Source: Motacilla alba alba (Eukaryota > Chordata > Aves > Passeriformes > Motacillidae). From it: 64,000 nt of DNA. A model generated the notes under the pieces. That model worked only from the letters and a program-made list of their open reading frames with translations, was not told the origin of the DNA and searched no databases. Below, in pieces: positions 35,701 to 47,862 of the stretch (its first letter is position 1; each line of letters opens with the position of its first letter). The position numbers were made by a program, and so were the translations under genes. The DNA lies in assembly GCF_015832195.1 (NCBI RefSeq), contig NC_052018.1, positions 67,393,666 through 67,457,665 of the forward strand, given 5' to 3'.

Positions 35701-38630
35701 TTTTCTACAAGGGAGGGAGCATAGAGCTAAAACTGCAAAATACATTATTCCTGCTTTTTTTCCCCACATCTGTTTTTGTGGGTGGTTTTTTTTGTTTGTT
35801 TGTGTTTTTTTCCTTTTTATTGAAACACATTGCAGTAGTAGGGCAAGAAAAGTTTGAATTTCAATAGTGTTAATATGAACCTTACTAAAATGCATAAGGG
35901 AATAAAACTTTGAGGGTAGGCTCAGTGCTAGTAGAGATGGACCACTTCAGAGAAACGTCTTCAGCTGAAACTTTGAGATGATGATGCATTGAAGAAAAAG
36001 TACACAAGCACTTTCCCATGGTGAAGGGATCAGCTGAGAATTTTGATTTTTGGTGAGAGAGTGCCACCACCAACAACTACAAGCTGAAGATAAAAAAGGT
36101 TGAACTAGTTTTTAAAATATGTGTTGGTTATAAGAGTAACTGGAATAGATACAGTGGGAATGAGGCTGGCTAGGAAGCCATGGAGGACATTGGAGCAGAA
36201 CTGTCTTGTGCTTGTGTGTGTTTTTATCTGTGTTTGAAAGCTTCCTTTTTCTGATGCTGCTGTGGATCTTTCTCAGTTTGTAATGTTCAGCGTGTCTTTG
36301 AGAAGACAGTTTTATGGGCTTAGTTTCAGAGAAACTGCCTTGTCTGTGAAGGTGGTCAGGGCATCACAAAGCCAGTGACATCAGTCTTGCTTTCTCTTAC
36401 TGCTATTGCCTTCTTACTGTTATGCCGTCAAATATACTTCTGGCTAAAAGTTTATTGGTGATTATTAGAAACTAGAAAGATGACATTGTAATGTATATTT
36501 TATCCATATTTTTCCAATGAAGAGGCCTATTTTTCAAGATTTTTATAGTTTTACTATTTTTACTCAATTGAGAACATCTCTATAGCTGTTAAATGAAGCT
36601 GGAGTCTGTTAGATCCATGGTGTCATTCAAACAAGAAATCCTTTTGGGGAAGGCTCTAAGAATTTATCGTGTAGTATTCATATCAAACATGTGCTGGTTT
36701 GAATCTGAAAAACCTCAATCAAGAGCCAAATAAGCACCCAGAACCATCTGGATGGAAATTTATCCATTGCAGTGAAATGATCATTCTCCTGGCATTTATG
36801 TACTGTTTTTACTGAAACTCAATAAAATGGGAATTTTGAAGCTGTTTTAGCTCTTCTGTGTCACTTCTGCTGGAGTTGTGTGTTTGCTTTCTTTCTCTGA
36901 CCTGTGCTGAATGCTGTTGGCTAATGGAGTGTGAAGTTCTAGGGAGATGCCACAGAGAAAGAGGTAGCAAACACAGAGGATCTCTTCACAATGCAGTTTG
37001 GATGTACAAGGATTATCTAGCTGAAAGTGAAAACTGCTCCCTGTAACATCAAAGGAATTTTTGTTTCTCTTCCACTTATTCTTGATGATGAAGATAGTTG
37101 TATAATGTGAATGTACAGTGTGTATATGCATATCCTCCCAGCCATGCAGAGTCCTGCTGCCCTAAGACCTATTGATTATTGATTCATTTTTGAATAGAGA
37201 TGACCAAAGGGTTATATTTAAAATGTATAGTATTTTTATTTAAATATATAATAGTTTTTTTACAATGTCTCATGTATGTGTCGTAACACTATTGTACATT
37301 GTCTTCCACGTTATGAAAATGAATTGCACTGAAACATTTCAATTAGCTGTTTAAAAGCACCCTTAATTCTGATGGAAAACTACAGTTTTTCTGATTTCCT
37401 TTTGTATCAGGATGAATAAGCAGTTTACTGAATGCTTTTTGAAAGACATATTAGTGCTTCTTAACACCTACACTTCTCTGAACTAGAAACGGCAAGAAGT
37501 ATTAATCTTCTGTGAGCTAGATTCTGCCCTCAGATGTAGATTCATGGCATCTCTTGATATCAGCAGGAGACATACAATTGCATTTGATGTAGAATCAATA
37601 TCAAAAAGAAGAATGACAAAGCTTAATAATAACCCTCAAAATTACAAAAAACTTTAGTCATGTATTTTACAGTAAGAATTCTCTTTATGTTGTATACTTC
37701 TGGCTGTATGAAGGAGAAAATACAGAACATTTTGTGGCTGTACTGCAAACCCCCTGATATTTAGCATATTTAGTGCTGCAGGAATAAGTTAAAAATTGTG
37801 AAGAAGGATGGCTTCTTAGGAGCAAATGTAAAACTTAATGTATGGATGCTATTGTATAGGGCTATACTAAAGTTTCTGTATGTATAGAGTGGTTTGTTTT
37901 AGCTGTGCAAAATAGGTGGTGTGTGGTATAATTAAACAAGTCTTAGTGAAATTCTGTAAAGATCTGTTTGCTCTGTGCATAGTATCTTAAGTTCATCTAA
38001 GTACTACATTAGGTGGTGAAGTGCTGCAGTTACAGGTATGCAGTTTTAGACAACCAGAATGCTATAAACAAGCGTTCTGTACGGCTGCTCACAGCATTAC
38101 TAGTTTTGAAATGTCTCAGTTTCTTTAAGAGTTACTAAGCAACAAAAATTCTCATTCAAGTCACTAGGAGCTAAAGGTTTTTAGTGTCCTTTCATAAATC
38201 ACATCTGTGACTTTGTGGAGTCATCACGCCACCTGCCTGAAATATTTAGATTTTGGCTCCTGTGAACTGGAGGGCATATCAGTGACCATCACAGTACAGC
38301 AGCCATACTAATGCCCATTAAAGTTAATGCATTGGTTTGGTTTCCAAAAGTGAGAAGAAACACCTTTGGCTTGATTAAAAGATGAATAGCTGATGCAGTG
38401 TTTTATCTGTGCTCATTTTTTAAAAATCTGTACTGCAAGAAGAGTACCTCTGCTATAGGGAAATCTTTTTTAGAGTTTAAGCAATGTGTTGCTCTAGAGA
38501 CAGTTGTGCCCTGAAGCACTTAAGTTTGTTTGGAATGGAAAAAATAGTTCTGATCTTGCTTTCTCTTTACCATCAATTCCACTTCCATAACATTTTTTTG
38601 GATGTCAACGTCCATGTTCAGCAGTTTACT

Positions 38631-38658
38631 GAACACGCTGTCCTGAACACGCTGTCCT
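38631..38658. repeat. 14-bp perfect tandem duplication
   Basis: Two perfect adjacent copies of GAACACGCTGTCCT. Confidence 0.9.
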
Positions 38659-39289
38659 CAATACAATAAGTATTGAGGTAGTGTTTGTATCTTGTTTTGA
38701 GGTACATTCAGAAGAAAACCCTGTGGAAATATTCTATTTATGTAGCTGTATTTGAATTTATCTGTGATGTTTCTGTCATGCCATCAGCCTTTCAACAGAC
38801 ACTGTGGTGCACAGCTGGTGACGCAAGCCATAGCCAGCGCTTGTCTCTGGGATTCTTTTGCTTTACGTTTGTTTTGCTCCAGAAATTGAGGGCTAACTTT
38901 GGTTCCAAGATACTGGACTTGATAATAATTTCTAATTCCATATTCCAAAGTTTAGGAACTCTCCACTATAAATTACAGAAAACAAGACATGCTGTTGTGC
39001 AGGGCAAAGCTCAGGGCCTTCACTTGCCATCTTTATATAATATGTATATAAATTTAATTTAAATGTATTGAAGATTTATACGTCTTCCTTCCCCTTCAAA
39101 CAGGAATTCTACCTTTGTGTTCTGTAAAATAATTTATTTCAATAGATCATTGGATGGGGTTTATTCTTGGTCTCTTTTGTCAGTATTAAAGGACAGTATT
39201 ACAGTCAAGGACAGAATGCTGAGTGTGAGGCATGGAGACAAAAATTTAAAAATTGCATCATTCTGTCACTTGCAATACACTGTATTCAT

Positions 39290-39680
39290 GCGAGTTACAC
39301 CACCAATTGCTCTGGCTGGTGAACATGGCGAGACAATCAGGGATGACCAGGACTGCCAGAATTCTGCTGGTGCTTCAAGAAACGGTGCTGGAGCTTCACT
39401 AGGTGGTGCTCTTCCTCCTGGGTAGGGAACACACATCCCCCAGGGATGCTGAGAGGGTTTCTCATGAGGAAACTGAATGCTGGTCTCATAGAGAGGTCTT
39501 CCATGCTAGATGTTGATCTTGGAGCCACTGCCCCAATCAAATTGTTGATCAAGTCTTTTGACAGTGGTTTTAATTCATTGATCCTTGTTCTGCAGTTTCC
39601 AGGGTGGGAAGTCTCCACTGTCAGCATGTGTTTGTCAGTCAGTCTGAACACTGCTGTTGGTTGTCTGCACTCATGTTACA
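39290..39680 (-). other. Unassigned GC-richer fragment with a 104-codon minus-strand frame
   Basis: This fragment is richer in GC than its surroundings. On the minus strand a frame from 39,651 to 39,337 encodes 104 residues without strong compositional bias; it includes segments such as TRINELKPLSKDLINNLIG and EEEHHLVKLQHRFLKHQ. The plus strand is also open over 39,446-39,742. I do not recognise a protein family. It may be a decayed transposon or processed-pseudogene remnant, or simply chance. No splice signals, poly(A) tail or target-site duplication was evident. Confidence 0.25.
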
Positions 39681-40290
39681 CACAGGAGGCTGCTGGGCTT
39701 AGCATTCTGTTGGCAAACTCAAAGGATCATTTTTGTGCATAAGATTTTCAATCTAAATATAAAATAAGAGGTGCTGAAGTGAGTTGGGGAGACCAGTCAG
39801 GAAAGGCTAGGACTAGGTAATTTTCATTTTTTCCCTCAATGTATGGAATGGTCTTTGTATCACCTTCTAAACAGTATTTGAGGATCACCAAAATAGAATT
39901 AAAATTTGTTACAAATCATTCCCATGATTTGGTCCATATATCAGTGACTTTATTTTTTATCTTGACAGGTCTTAGCAAGAAGAGATATGTTTCTGTATGT
40001 TCTCACTTTTCTCCCATATCCCACCTTTTTAACCTTTGTATATAATCCATATAGACATGGTAGATGGATTTTAGTTCAATAGGCCGTGGCTGATATGAAT
40101 ATATTAGCATCAGTTTAAGTTATATCTATATGGTGGGCTGCATTGATATATTTTTGTCCTATTTTTGTCCTTTTTCCAAGCTATCTTGATTAGTATTTAC
40201 AAGATGACTGTTTCTGTGCCTATGTATTAGCCACTTAGAGTTTTGAATGTCTCAAACCTGTAGTAGATGCAGTTAAGGGTAAAGGTGCCT

Positions 40291-40321
40291 CTTTTTTTTT
40301 TTTTCCTTTTTTTTTTTTTTA
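40291..40321. repeat. T-rich homopolymer tract
   Basis: Two long T runs are separated by CC. Such tracts recur through this intron. Confidence 0.9.
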
Positions 40322-42040
40322 TGCTAGGTCCTTTCCTATTTACCTTGTAGAAATGGAATTTTGCCTTATTTATGTGGCACTAAGTGCAGAGTAACTGCTG
40401 TTCTTGCTAAAGTTATTAAGGCTAATTCCTGTAGTACCAGAAGCTTTCTCTCTTGGTGAAGTGCTACTACAGAAGTTACACACAGGGGCTCTGCTGGTGG
40501 TGTACTAGAGGTGTAAAATCCAGCTTTTCTTGTTTTCTACAATGAATTAGATGAAACATTAAAACATTAAAAAATAATGGTTTGCATTTTCCCTTCAAAG
40601 AAAATAAATTTATTGGTGACTTTTGAATGACTTGGTTCTTCTCCAGGCTAAATAAGTTCTTACAGTTGATATATCAATCGTAACATGGACTACTAATGCA
40701 GGAGTGATATCTGACAAGTGAGAATAAAGGACATAATAGTCAGTAGCCAGCATAGCACCTTTTTCCTGGAAATGGATGGAGTCTTGAGGACATAATCTGC
40801 ATTAGAATACAGTGGCAAAACGGTGGCAGAGAGTGTGTTATACTAGAATTCAGCAGTAGCCATACTCCCTGCCAAGGCTAGGATGATTTGTGTTCTGTTC
40901 TGTTACATCACTGTCCTAATGTCAGATCTCAGCTGATTGTGTTCCTCTAGGGCTGAAAGTGATCATGCAGGAGGAGACTGAAAGTGTGAGAAGTTCTCTG
41001 GGTTGTGCTGCTGAGTGGTTTTGGATAAACCACTCCATTTCAAGTGTGCAGAAAGACACATAGGCACTTTGTGCTTAACTCTGGATGCAGATAAGGAAAA
41101 TGTGGATATTATTTTAAATAATATGTGAAACAGCATTTATCTTAAAAGTAAATGACCCCTTTCCACTTCTCTAGAAAGGTGGATTGGAACAACAGAAAAT
41201 CTTGATTTGTGCAGTGCTTTAAAAACCGTAAACTCCTCAAGGCTGCAGAATTCTTGTAATGCTACCAGAATGCTGTTTGCTTAAGAGCAAGGAGTTAGTT
41301 CAAAAATTGGGTAGTGGAAACATGGAATGAATAATTGTTCTTCTGCCATGTTTGAAGAAATGCTGGTTATTTTCTGCCTCTCTTTCCCATTTTCAATTTG
41401 GAGATAATTTAGGTGGATTATGAAAGCATACTGATGATAAGATTGTGGTTTTGAACATTGTATAGTATAGTGATGCCAGTTTTGCAATAACCATTATTTC
41501 CTTATTTTTCTGACACACCTTTTTCCAGTTGTTTTTCACAATATCACTGTGATTAATTACAGATCCAAGCTTTGGCTTTGGTCAAGTGAGTTTCCCTTTT
41601 GAGTTAGGTTTCATCAGCCTGGAAAACTTTGTCTCCCAGTGGAGTGTAAGTGGAGACACAGTGGCTAGATCTCCACATGGTGTGCTGATAATATACTTTC
41701 TAGAGTCATTGCTTCTGTTCCTTTACCTACTTCTAATTCTTCAGTAAGTGATGACAGAGGAAAGGAGATGTACATGACCTACAGTACAGGCCCATCTGTG
41801 AAGACCAGATGGCATATTTAACAAATTTTCCAATGATTTGGTTATTTTCCCTTCCATTTCCTGTAAATTGTCTAGGGGAAACTCATGTGCTGAAAGAAGC
41901 AAGAATGATGGAAGTGCTGACCTTTATTGACAGAATGGCATTTTATGCTTTATAACCACTGCATCCTAATCTCACTCTCTAATGCCTCTAAGTGCTGTGT
42001 TCAAGCGCTTGTGTTTCTATGGAAGTCAAGCATACGGGTG

Positions 42041-42100
42041 TTGGGGTTTTTTGTTTGTTGTGGTGTTTTTTTTGGGTTTTTTTTTGGGTTTTTTTTTTTC
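42041..42100. repeat. T/G-rich tract of GGGTTTTTT type
   Basis: Runs of T alternate with G or GGG over about 60 bp. This low-complexity pattern is frequent in bird genomes. Short plus-strand frames running through it are artefacts. Confidence 0.85.
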
Positions 42101-45100
42101 ATGCTGCTAAAAACCTAGAGGATATCAGTAACTCATGTGTGGAGCCATGTTTGTGAGATTTTGCTTTTTAGGAATTTAAAGGTAGTCAGAACACTGAATA
42201 GGTGTCATGGTGAGTGACTCAAGGAACACTAATCCACGCTCCATTTACCCCAAGGCTTAATTTTTGTAACTGATACTTTAATTGTATCTTTCAGCAGTAT
42301 ATCCTAACATCCATGATACTGAAGCAGGCTTTCAATTTACATTCATAGGGAAAGAGTGAGTCTAATGTGGATAGTGATGATTTGAATGAACCTATGCAGC
42401 TTCATACACAGTATTCCCATGAAACATGATTATATCTGCAAATCAAGTGGCTTGTTTGTTTCTTTTGCTTGGCAGTTGTGGTTGGTTTGTGGATTTTTGG
42501 TGGTGTAGTTTTGTTTGCTTGTTTGTTTTCACAAAGGTTGATGTTATTGACTTCTGTGCCATTGCCAGCAGGATGCAATTCCCCAAACTCACTGTGTGTG
42601 CATGTGTACCCATATGAGTATTCTGGTATTCTATTTTTGCCTAAGTTGTGTCTGGAATGATTAGCTTTGCTAATGACATAAAATATTTTCCTCACTTTGG
42701 ATTGGTGTCCAGTTTCTGTTTCACTTTTCATAAAATTTTGTAAAATAACATTAAGAACACCTTACTATGTCACTTCTAAAATCCATGATGCTAAACCAAT
42801 GTATTTGTCAAAAATATCTTTACCTCTCAGAAGCTGTGAGGTTTTTTTGATTATAAGTGGCAACTTATAACATAAAATCAATATCCATTTAAATTGTTTT
42901 TTAGAATGTTGCTTAGTGCTACTGAGGTTGGGTCATGGTCCTAGACACCACATGATTTTGAGTCTGATGCTGTGTGGGGTTTAGTGCAGTTTCTGGCTGT
43001 GTCCAAGAGACATACATGACAAATTACAGTTTGAGGCTAAGATTTTCCTTCTGCAATCACAAAAACTTTTATGAGCCATCAGACATCTGTTCTTGCAACT
43101 TTAGTTCAGTATAGAAATTGAATAAATCCTTAATTTACATTATTTTATTACACTGAAATTTAAACCATGTTCCCTGAGCATGGGACCAAATTAAACACCA
43201 CATACAATTGATATGGACTAAAAAAATGCAGCTTATATACAGAGGCTAGATTTATTTCTTAGTCTAATTAAAGTATTAGCATCCTAATCACAGTTTTTAT
43301 TTGTTCCATTATCTTATTTTACTCAGACTCTCAAATCTTTATCCCTAATTATCCTATTCTTGATTTCAAAAAGTTTTGAGCTAAAACTCAAACATGAGCT
43401 ATTTAGTATCCATTACTTTCTCTGGTGTTAGGCTCTCTAGGGCCCTAGGGTCAATAATGCCAAGTTGTCTTCTAGAAGGATGGTGAAGGAACTGCATCCT
43501 GATAGAAACAGTATAAGTTTGATGTATTTCTTCCTCATAGCTCTTGGATCTGCTTGTATTTCTTGTTTTGATCATATTGCTTGCTCTTTATTTGTTGCTT
43601 CCCAAGTTCTATTTTATAGCTGAGTTTTACTATATAGGTTTTGTTTTACCCAGCTACTAAGTCTGCATTTCTTCACCAGGAATTTGACAATATATGATTT
43701 GTATTTTTAGTCCTGGAGCCCAGGTGTCAGCCTATACCAATACCTGCAAAAATGTCTGCTATCATCTGCTGCTTGAACTTTTGGGGATTTCTGTAAAAAG
43801 ACCCCTACATTTCTTTAACAACATTCAAGCTTCTTTAATGTAAGTGTAAATTTATTAGGACATCCTTGTCATCCCCTTGAATTCGGGTGACTGGATTGTT
43901 CACTGTACAAAAACAGTGATCCAAGAGAAAATCTGTGTATTTACTGATACATGTAGATATAATGTTTTGATAATTGATCACTGTTAATTTTGTTGGTGTA
44001 TTGCCAAAAATGTCCCCCTATAATAGTTTTCACAAAAGAAGACAAGTGAATCTGGTTGCAAATGCAATGGCCTTTATAGTGTCTAAATTTTTGCCTTTTC
44101 TGAAGTAATGAGGGAGCCACAGGATTTGTCTTCTAAATCTTACATGGTCTACAGTCTGTGGACCAGAACATACCCTGTACACATTACCAGCAAAACAGAG
44201 GTAAATATAACAGGTCAAATCCATAGCTGTTATCCAAAAATAGTCACTTGTGCAGACTTAGACTCTCGGTGAGTGTAATCTGAGAGGCCCTATTGGAAAC
44301 CATGACCTTTAGCAAACAAGTGATTATTACCCCTGTTTCCACTCAAGTCTTATAACTGATGCCTGACTTTGCAGCAGTTTGAACTTTGCAATCATCTTAA
44401 ATGAATGCAGAAAAAAGACCTTATTAAATAAAAAGTAGAAGCAGAATGATTTTAGACATCCTCTCAGATTAATGACATTTACAGTATTAATCAGAGACCC
44501 TGAAAATCAGAGTTGTTGATGCCCAGAATAATTGAAGCATCTCAGCTGACAATGTTTATGCTCTTGAATTTGATACACATGAAAGGCCGTTTATTTGCTC
44601 ATAGCTTTTCTTGTTTCCAAGTGCACTCTGCATTATTGACTATTTTTAAGAAAGGCTAAGAATTCAATTTGTGAGGGTACAAAAATGTGCAATTTTTTTA
44701 ATATTAATCAAGCAATATTGCTGTGAAAGCTGCGACTCAGTAAATCAACTAACAATTGCAAGTTATATTTATAGAAGCTCTGTTAGAACCATATGTCTTC
44801 TTAACCACTGCAGCCAATGACTCCTGTTTGTTACTTTTTAAGCAAGACAATCTCTCTGAGTTTATTTTAATAATAGTCTGCAAGGGCTTTTTTCAGTTTT
44901 GGCTGTTCATATTTTTTCCTATCTTGAAGTGCTCACCAGACGTTGTAGTTCAGATGAACAGAGTCTTTGATTGTCAGTGCTTCACTAATATGGCAAGAGA
45001 AAAATGCCTTTTATCTCACAGCCTGACAAATTGATTTTTCCTGCTGGGTACTGTTGGATCTTACAGCTTAAAAGTGTTCCAGTAATGTCCCAGATATATT

Positions 45101-45525
45101 TCCATTTACTGTTCCTTAAATGGGATTTGCAGTTTCTGAATTTTGCCTTTTTTGGAGACTCTTTGAAAGAAATGAGACTTTTTTAATACAAAAAAAAAGT
45201 ATGGAGAATGTTCTATACATTATTTCATGACTAACTTCAACCATACTCCCTCAAAGGAGGTGTATTTATTTTCTTTCACTTTTGAAATACTTTGAATTCC
45301 AGTTTTAAAATGAAGTTCCAAGGTTGCACGAAATTTTGAAATTGTTTCTATTATGTTGGTTCATTTTTCAAGTGTTTTTATTTTCGATGAATGATTGGGT
45401 AATTGAGAACTAAGCTGTACACTTGTGATTTTGCTTTGAAAGACATACTCTTATCAGTGCAGGTGTCCTAAAAATGATGTGATTTTTGCAAGCACTAATT
45501 GGACAAATTGATGATAAACAGCATG

Positions 45526-45540
45526 AAAAAAAAAAAAAAA
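45526..45540. repeat. A15 homopolymer
   Basis: A run of fifteen A, not preceded by a recognisable processed gene on the plus strand. Confidence 0.9.
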
Positions 45541-46162
45541 GCTGGGTAATATTATAATCTCATTTTATTACATGGAATTAATGTGCTTGGAGAAGGACAT
45601 GTTTGGGGAAATAAATTTCCGAAAGAGCACTGGCTTTTATTACTCTGATTTGATTGATCAAATATATGACTTTGTTACTATTTTTTTCAGTTGCTGTACA
45701 GATCTTAGCTGTTATTCTGTTTGAGAGGCTCTTAAGTTTCAAGCTTGTATTCTCATGTGTCTCTGTATGACCACTTGCAGTCAGCATTTCAATCCTTGAT
45801 CATCATAAACTTTGAAATGCTGAAATACTACCTGTAGATTCTTGTTGGAACAAATATTCCTGTAACTGTGTTGGTGATTGATCACTTAATGGACAGGCTG
45901 CTGTACACTTTTGAAAGAGATCTACTATTTCAGTATTCCAGTTGCAGAATTTTAAAAAAAAGAAAAATTAGTAATGGCAGCATAAACTACAAGATCCTGA
46001 TTGAGTGGTCAAATTTTAAAACTGCCAGAAAATGGCCCTATACTTTTAAGGAGTATTCTGAACCACAATTAGTAGAAAATAATAAAAGATTTTTCTGACT
46101 GCATACCCATGACTCTCTGAAATTTAACAAATATGAATAACATTGCATAGGTCACAGTAAGT

Positions 46163-46215
46163 TAGGTGACCTGTAAATGTCCCTTCCAACCTAAACTATT
46201 CTTGTATTCCATGAA
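46163..46215 (+). mobile_element. CR1 LINE 3'-end fragment
   Basis: The segment GTTAGGTGACCTGTAAATGTCCCTTCCAACC, followed by AAACTATTC and a decayed ATTCTATGA-type end, matches the familiar 3' terminus of avian CR1 elements in plus orientation. Only the last 50 bp or so remain, typical of extreme 5' truncation at insertion. Confidence 0.85.
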
Positions 46216-46267
46216 GTCATTTGAAAGTGGATTTCTTTGTAGGGGATTGGAGTGGTGTTTTTTCAGT

Positions 46268-46362
46268 GTGGGTTGGTTTTTGGTTTTTTTTTGTTTTTGG
46301 TTTTTGGGGTTTTTTTTTTGGTTATTTTTTGTGGTTGCTTTGGTTTTTTTGCTGTTTTTTTA
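46268..46362. repeat. T/G-rich low-complexity tract
   Basis: Long T runs are broken by GG, GGG or GGTT over about 95 bp, beginning about 50 bp past a CR1 3' end. The hydrophobic Phe/Trp/Gly frames read through it are artefacts of composition. Confidence 0.85.
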
Positions 46363-47354
46363 GTATCAACACTGGTCCCCTAAGTCTTAGCAGGAGACAG
46401 ACTGTTGCTGAGCATTTATGTTGCCAAAATGGTAAGGCAGATCCATTCATTAGTAGGACGACATGGCTATGTATTTTTAGAACCTTCCTGGAGTTCAATT
46501 AAGGTAAACTGTGTGATTTGTCTTTGACACAACAACTAACAGATACAATTTACCATGCTGCTGAGCTGACTTTCAGCATGATCTCGTTTTATACCTCCTC
46601 TTTCACTGCAGAATGTTTGGCTTAGAAGCAAAACACTTGGCAAGGTTTTTTAGTTGAAGAATGCAGGCCTTTATGCTGGTGGGTACAACAGCTAGAGGTA
46701 TGAATTTGGAGGTTCCTTATTTTCCTTCTGAAACAATATCTATATTCAAGGAGAGGCAGATTTTTTTTTGTTTGTTTTGGTTGTTTGTTTCCCTGTGGAG
46801 AGTCCATCATCCAACCGCCTAACTATAATAAAATCTCTTCCTGTCTTTTTCAAATATTAATTGTCTGTGTTTTATAAAGTAGGTGATACACATTTAAACT
46901 GAACTGGTATTTTAAATTTGACTTTTTAAAGGAATTTTAATTAAATTGTGCTTTGTTTATTGGATACAAATCCAATTTTCTTGATAATGAGTTTCATTAA
47001 TGTTGCTTTGCATATGGAACCATTTGTTGTTTGATGACTTTCTTGCAGGTGTACTAACTGACATTAAATTAGTGGTTGATATCATTGTAATTTATCAGTG
47101 TTCACATCTTAGGCTGTGTTGTATTTATATTTAACTACCTGCTTTACCACTGATAAGTATCTATTGGCTCACCTACTTACCTGCACATTACTGTATTGAT
47201 CTCTCTTCTTATCTTGCATTTTGTACTCTTGTACTTGAGTCAATTTATTCCAAGGACACAGAGTACTTTTCGAGTCGTTTAAACACACAGCAGGAAGATT
47301 ATCCAGGTGATAGTTTTATCATTGATTTTTATAAAAAGGACTGTTCTTTATTCT
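46363..47354. other. RGS7 intron segment, nothing recognised
   Basis: AT-rich DNA with one more T/G tract at about 46,761-46,791. No exon, RNA gene or repeat family was identified. Confidence 0.5.
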
Positions 47355-47862
47355 GAGCTAAGCCCCACACAGCTGCTCAGTCTCTCTTCTCCCTTATGGG
47401 ATTGGGGAGAGAATAAAAAACTGAGAAAACTAGTGGATTGATATAAAGACAGTTTAACAGGGAGACAAAAAGCTGTGTGCACAAGCAAAGCAAACCAAGT
47501 AATTTATTCACCACTTCCCATGGTTCAGCCATTCCCAGGAAAGCAGGGCTCCATTATGTCCAATGATGACTTGGGAAGACAGATGCCATTGTTCTGAATA
47601 TCCCCTGCTCCTTTCCTGCAGCTTCATATGCTGAGTATGGTGCTGTATGATCTAGACTGCCCCTTGGCTCAGCTGTCCTGGCTCTGTCCCTCTTCCAATT
47701 TCTTGTGCACTCCCTGCACACTAGTTGGTGGGCTGGGGTGAGAAGCAGTAAAGGCCTTGATGCTGTGCTTGTGCTTCTTGGCAGTAAATAAAACTTCTCT
47801 GTGTTATCAACAGTGTTATCATCATAAATCTAAAACACACCTCCATGCTAGCTGCTTTGAAT
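47355..47862 (-). mobile_element. Avian endogenous-retrovirus LTR, degraded copy 1
   Basis: This shows the layout of a common neoavian LTR read on the minus strand. In plus-strand order there is an AGCCCCACACAGCTGCTCA end, a region matching GATATAAAGACAGTTTAA, then CAGCTGTCCTGGCTCTGTCC, CTTCTTGGCAGTAAATAAAA, a CTGTGTTATCAACA segment and a TAGCTGCTTTGAA end. It is shorter than the second copy and lacks clear terminal bases, so both ends look eroded. No gag, pol or env sequence was recognised beside it. Family name is left open. Confidence 0.75.

Larger units (their letters stand above)
29859..46162 (+). other. RGS7 long intron, first part: AT-rich, no further exon recognised
   Basis: The intron opens with the strong donor GTAAGC. 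I searched by eye for the next RGS7 coding exon, which begins the DEP domain, and did not see it. Content is AT-rich with scattered T-runs (for example 33,350-33,365 and 40,291-40,321), small tandem duplications and one GC-richer unassigned fragment at 39.3-39.7 kb. The sequence around 36,689 begins TGTGCTGGTTTGAATC and contains AATAAA downstream, which faintly resembles an LTR, but I could not confirm it. Confidence 0.6.

Noticed and set aside
36689..36860. Possible LTR beginning TGTGCTGGTTT with a downstream AATAAA
   Set aside because: Only the first few bases resemble a bird LTR start; no matching end or second copy was found in the window.
42402..42731. 109-codon minus-strand frame
   Set aside because: Its Lys/Thr/Gln-rich part is the translation of the reverse of a T/G-rich low-complexity stretch.
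46166..46502. Phe/Trp/Gly-rich small membrane-protein-like frames
   Set aside because: They are read straight through the T/G tract and, in part, the CR1 3' end.
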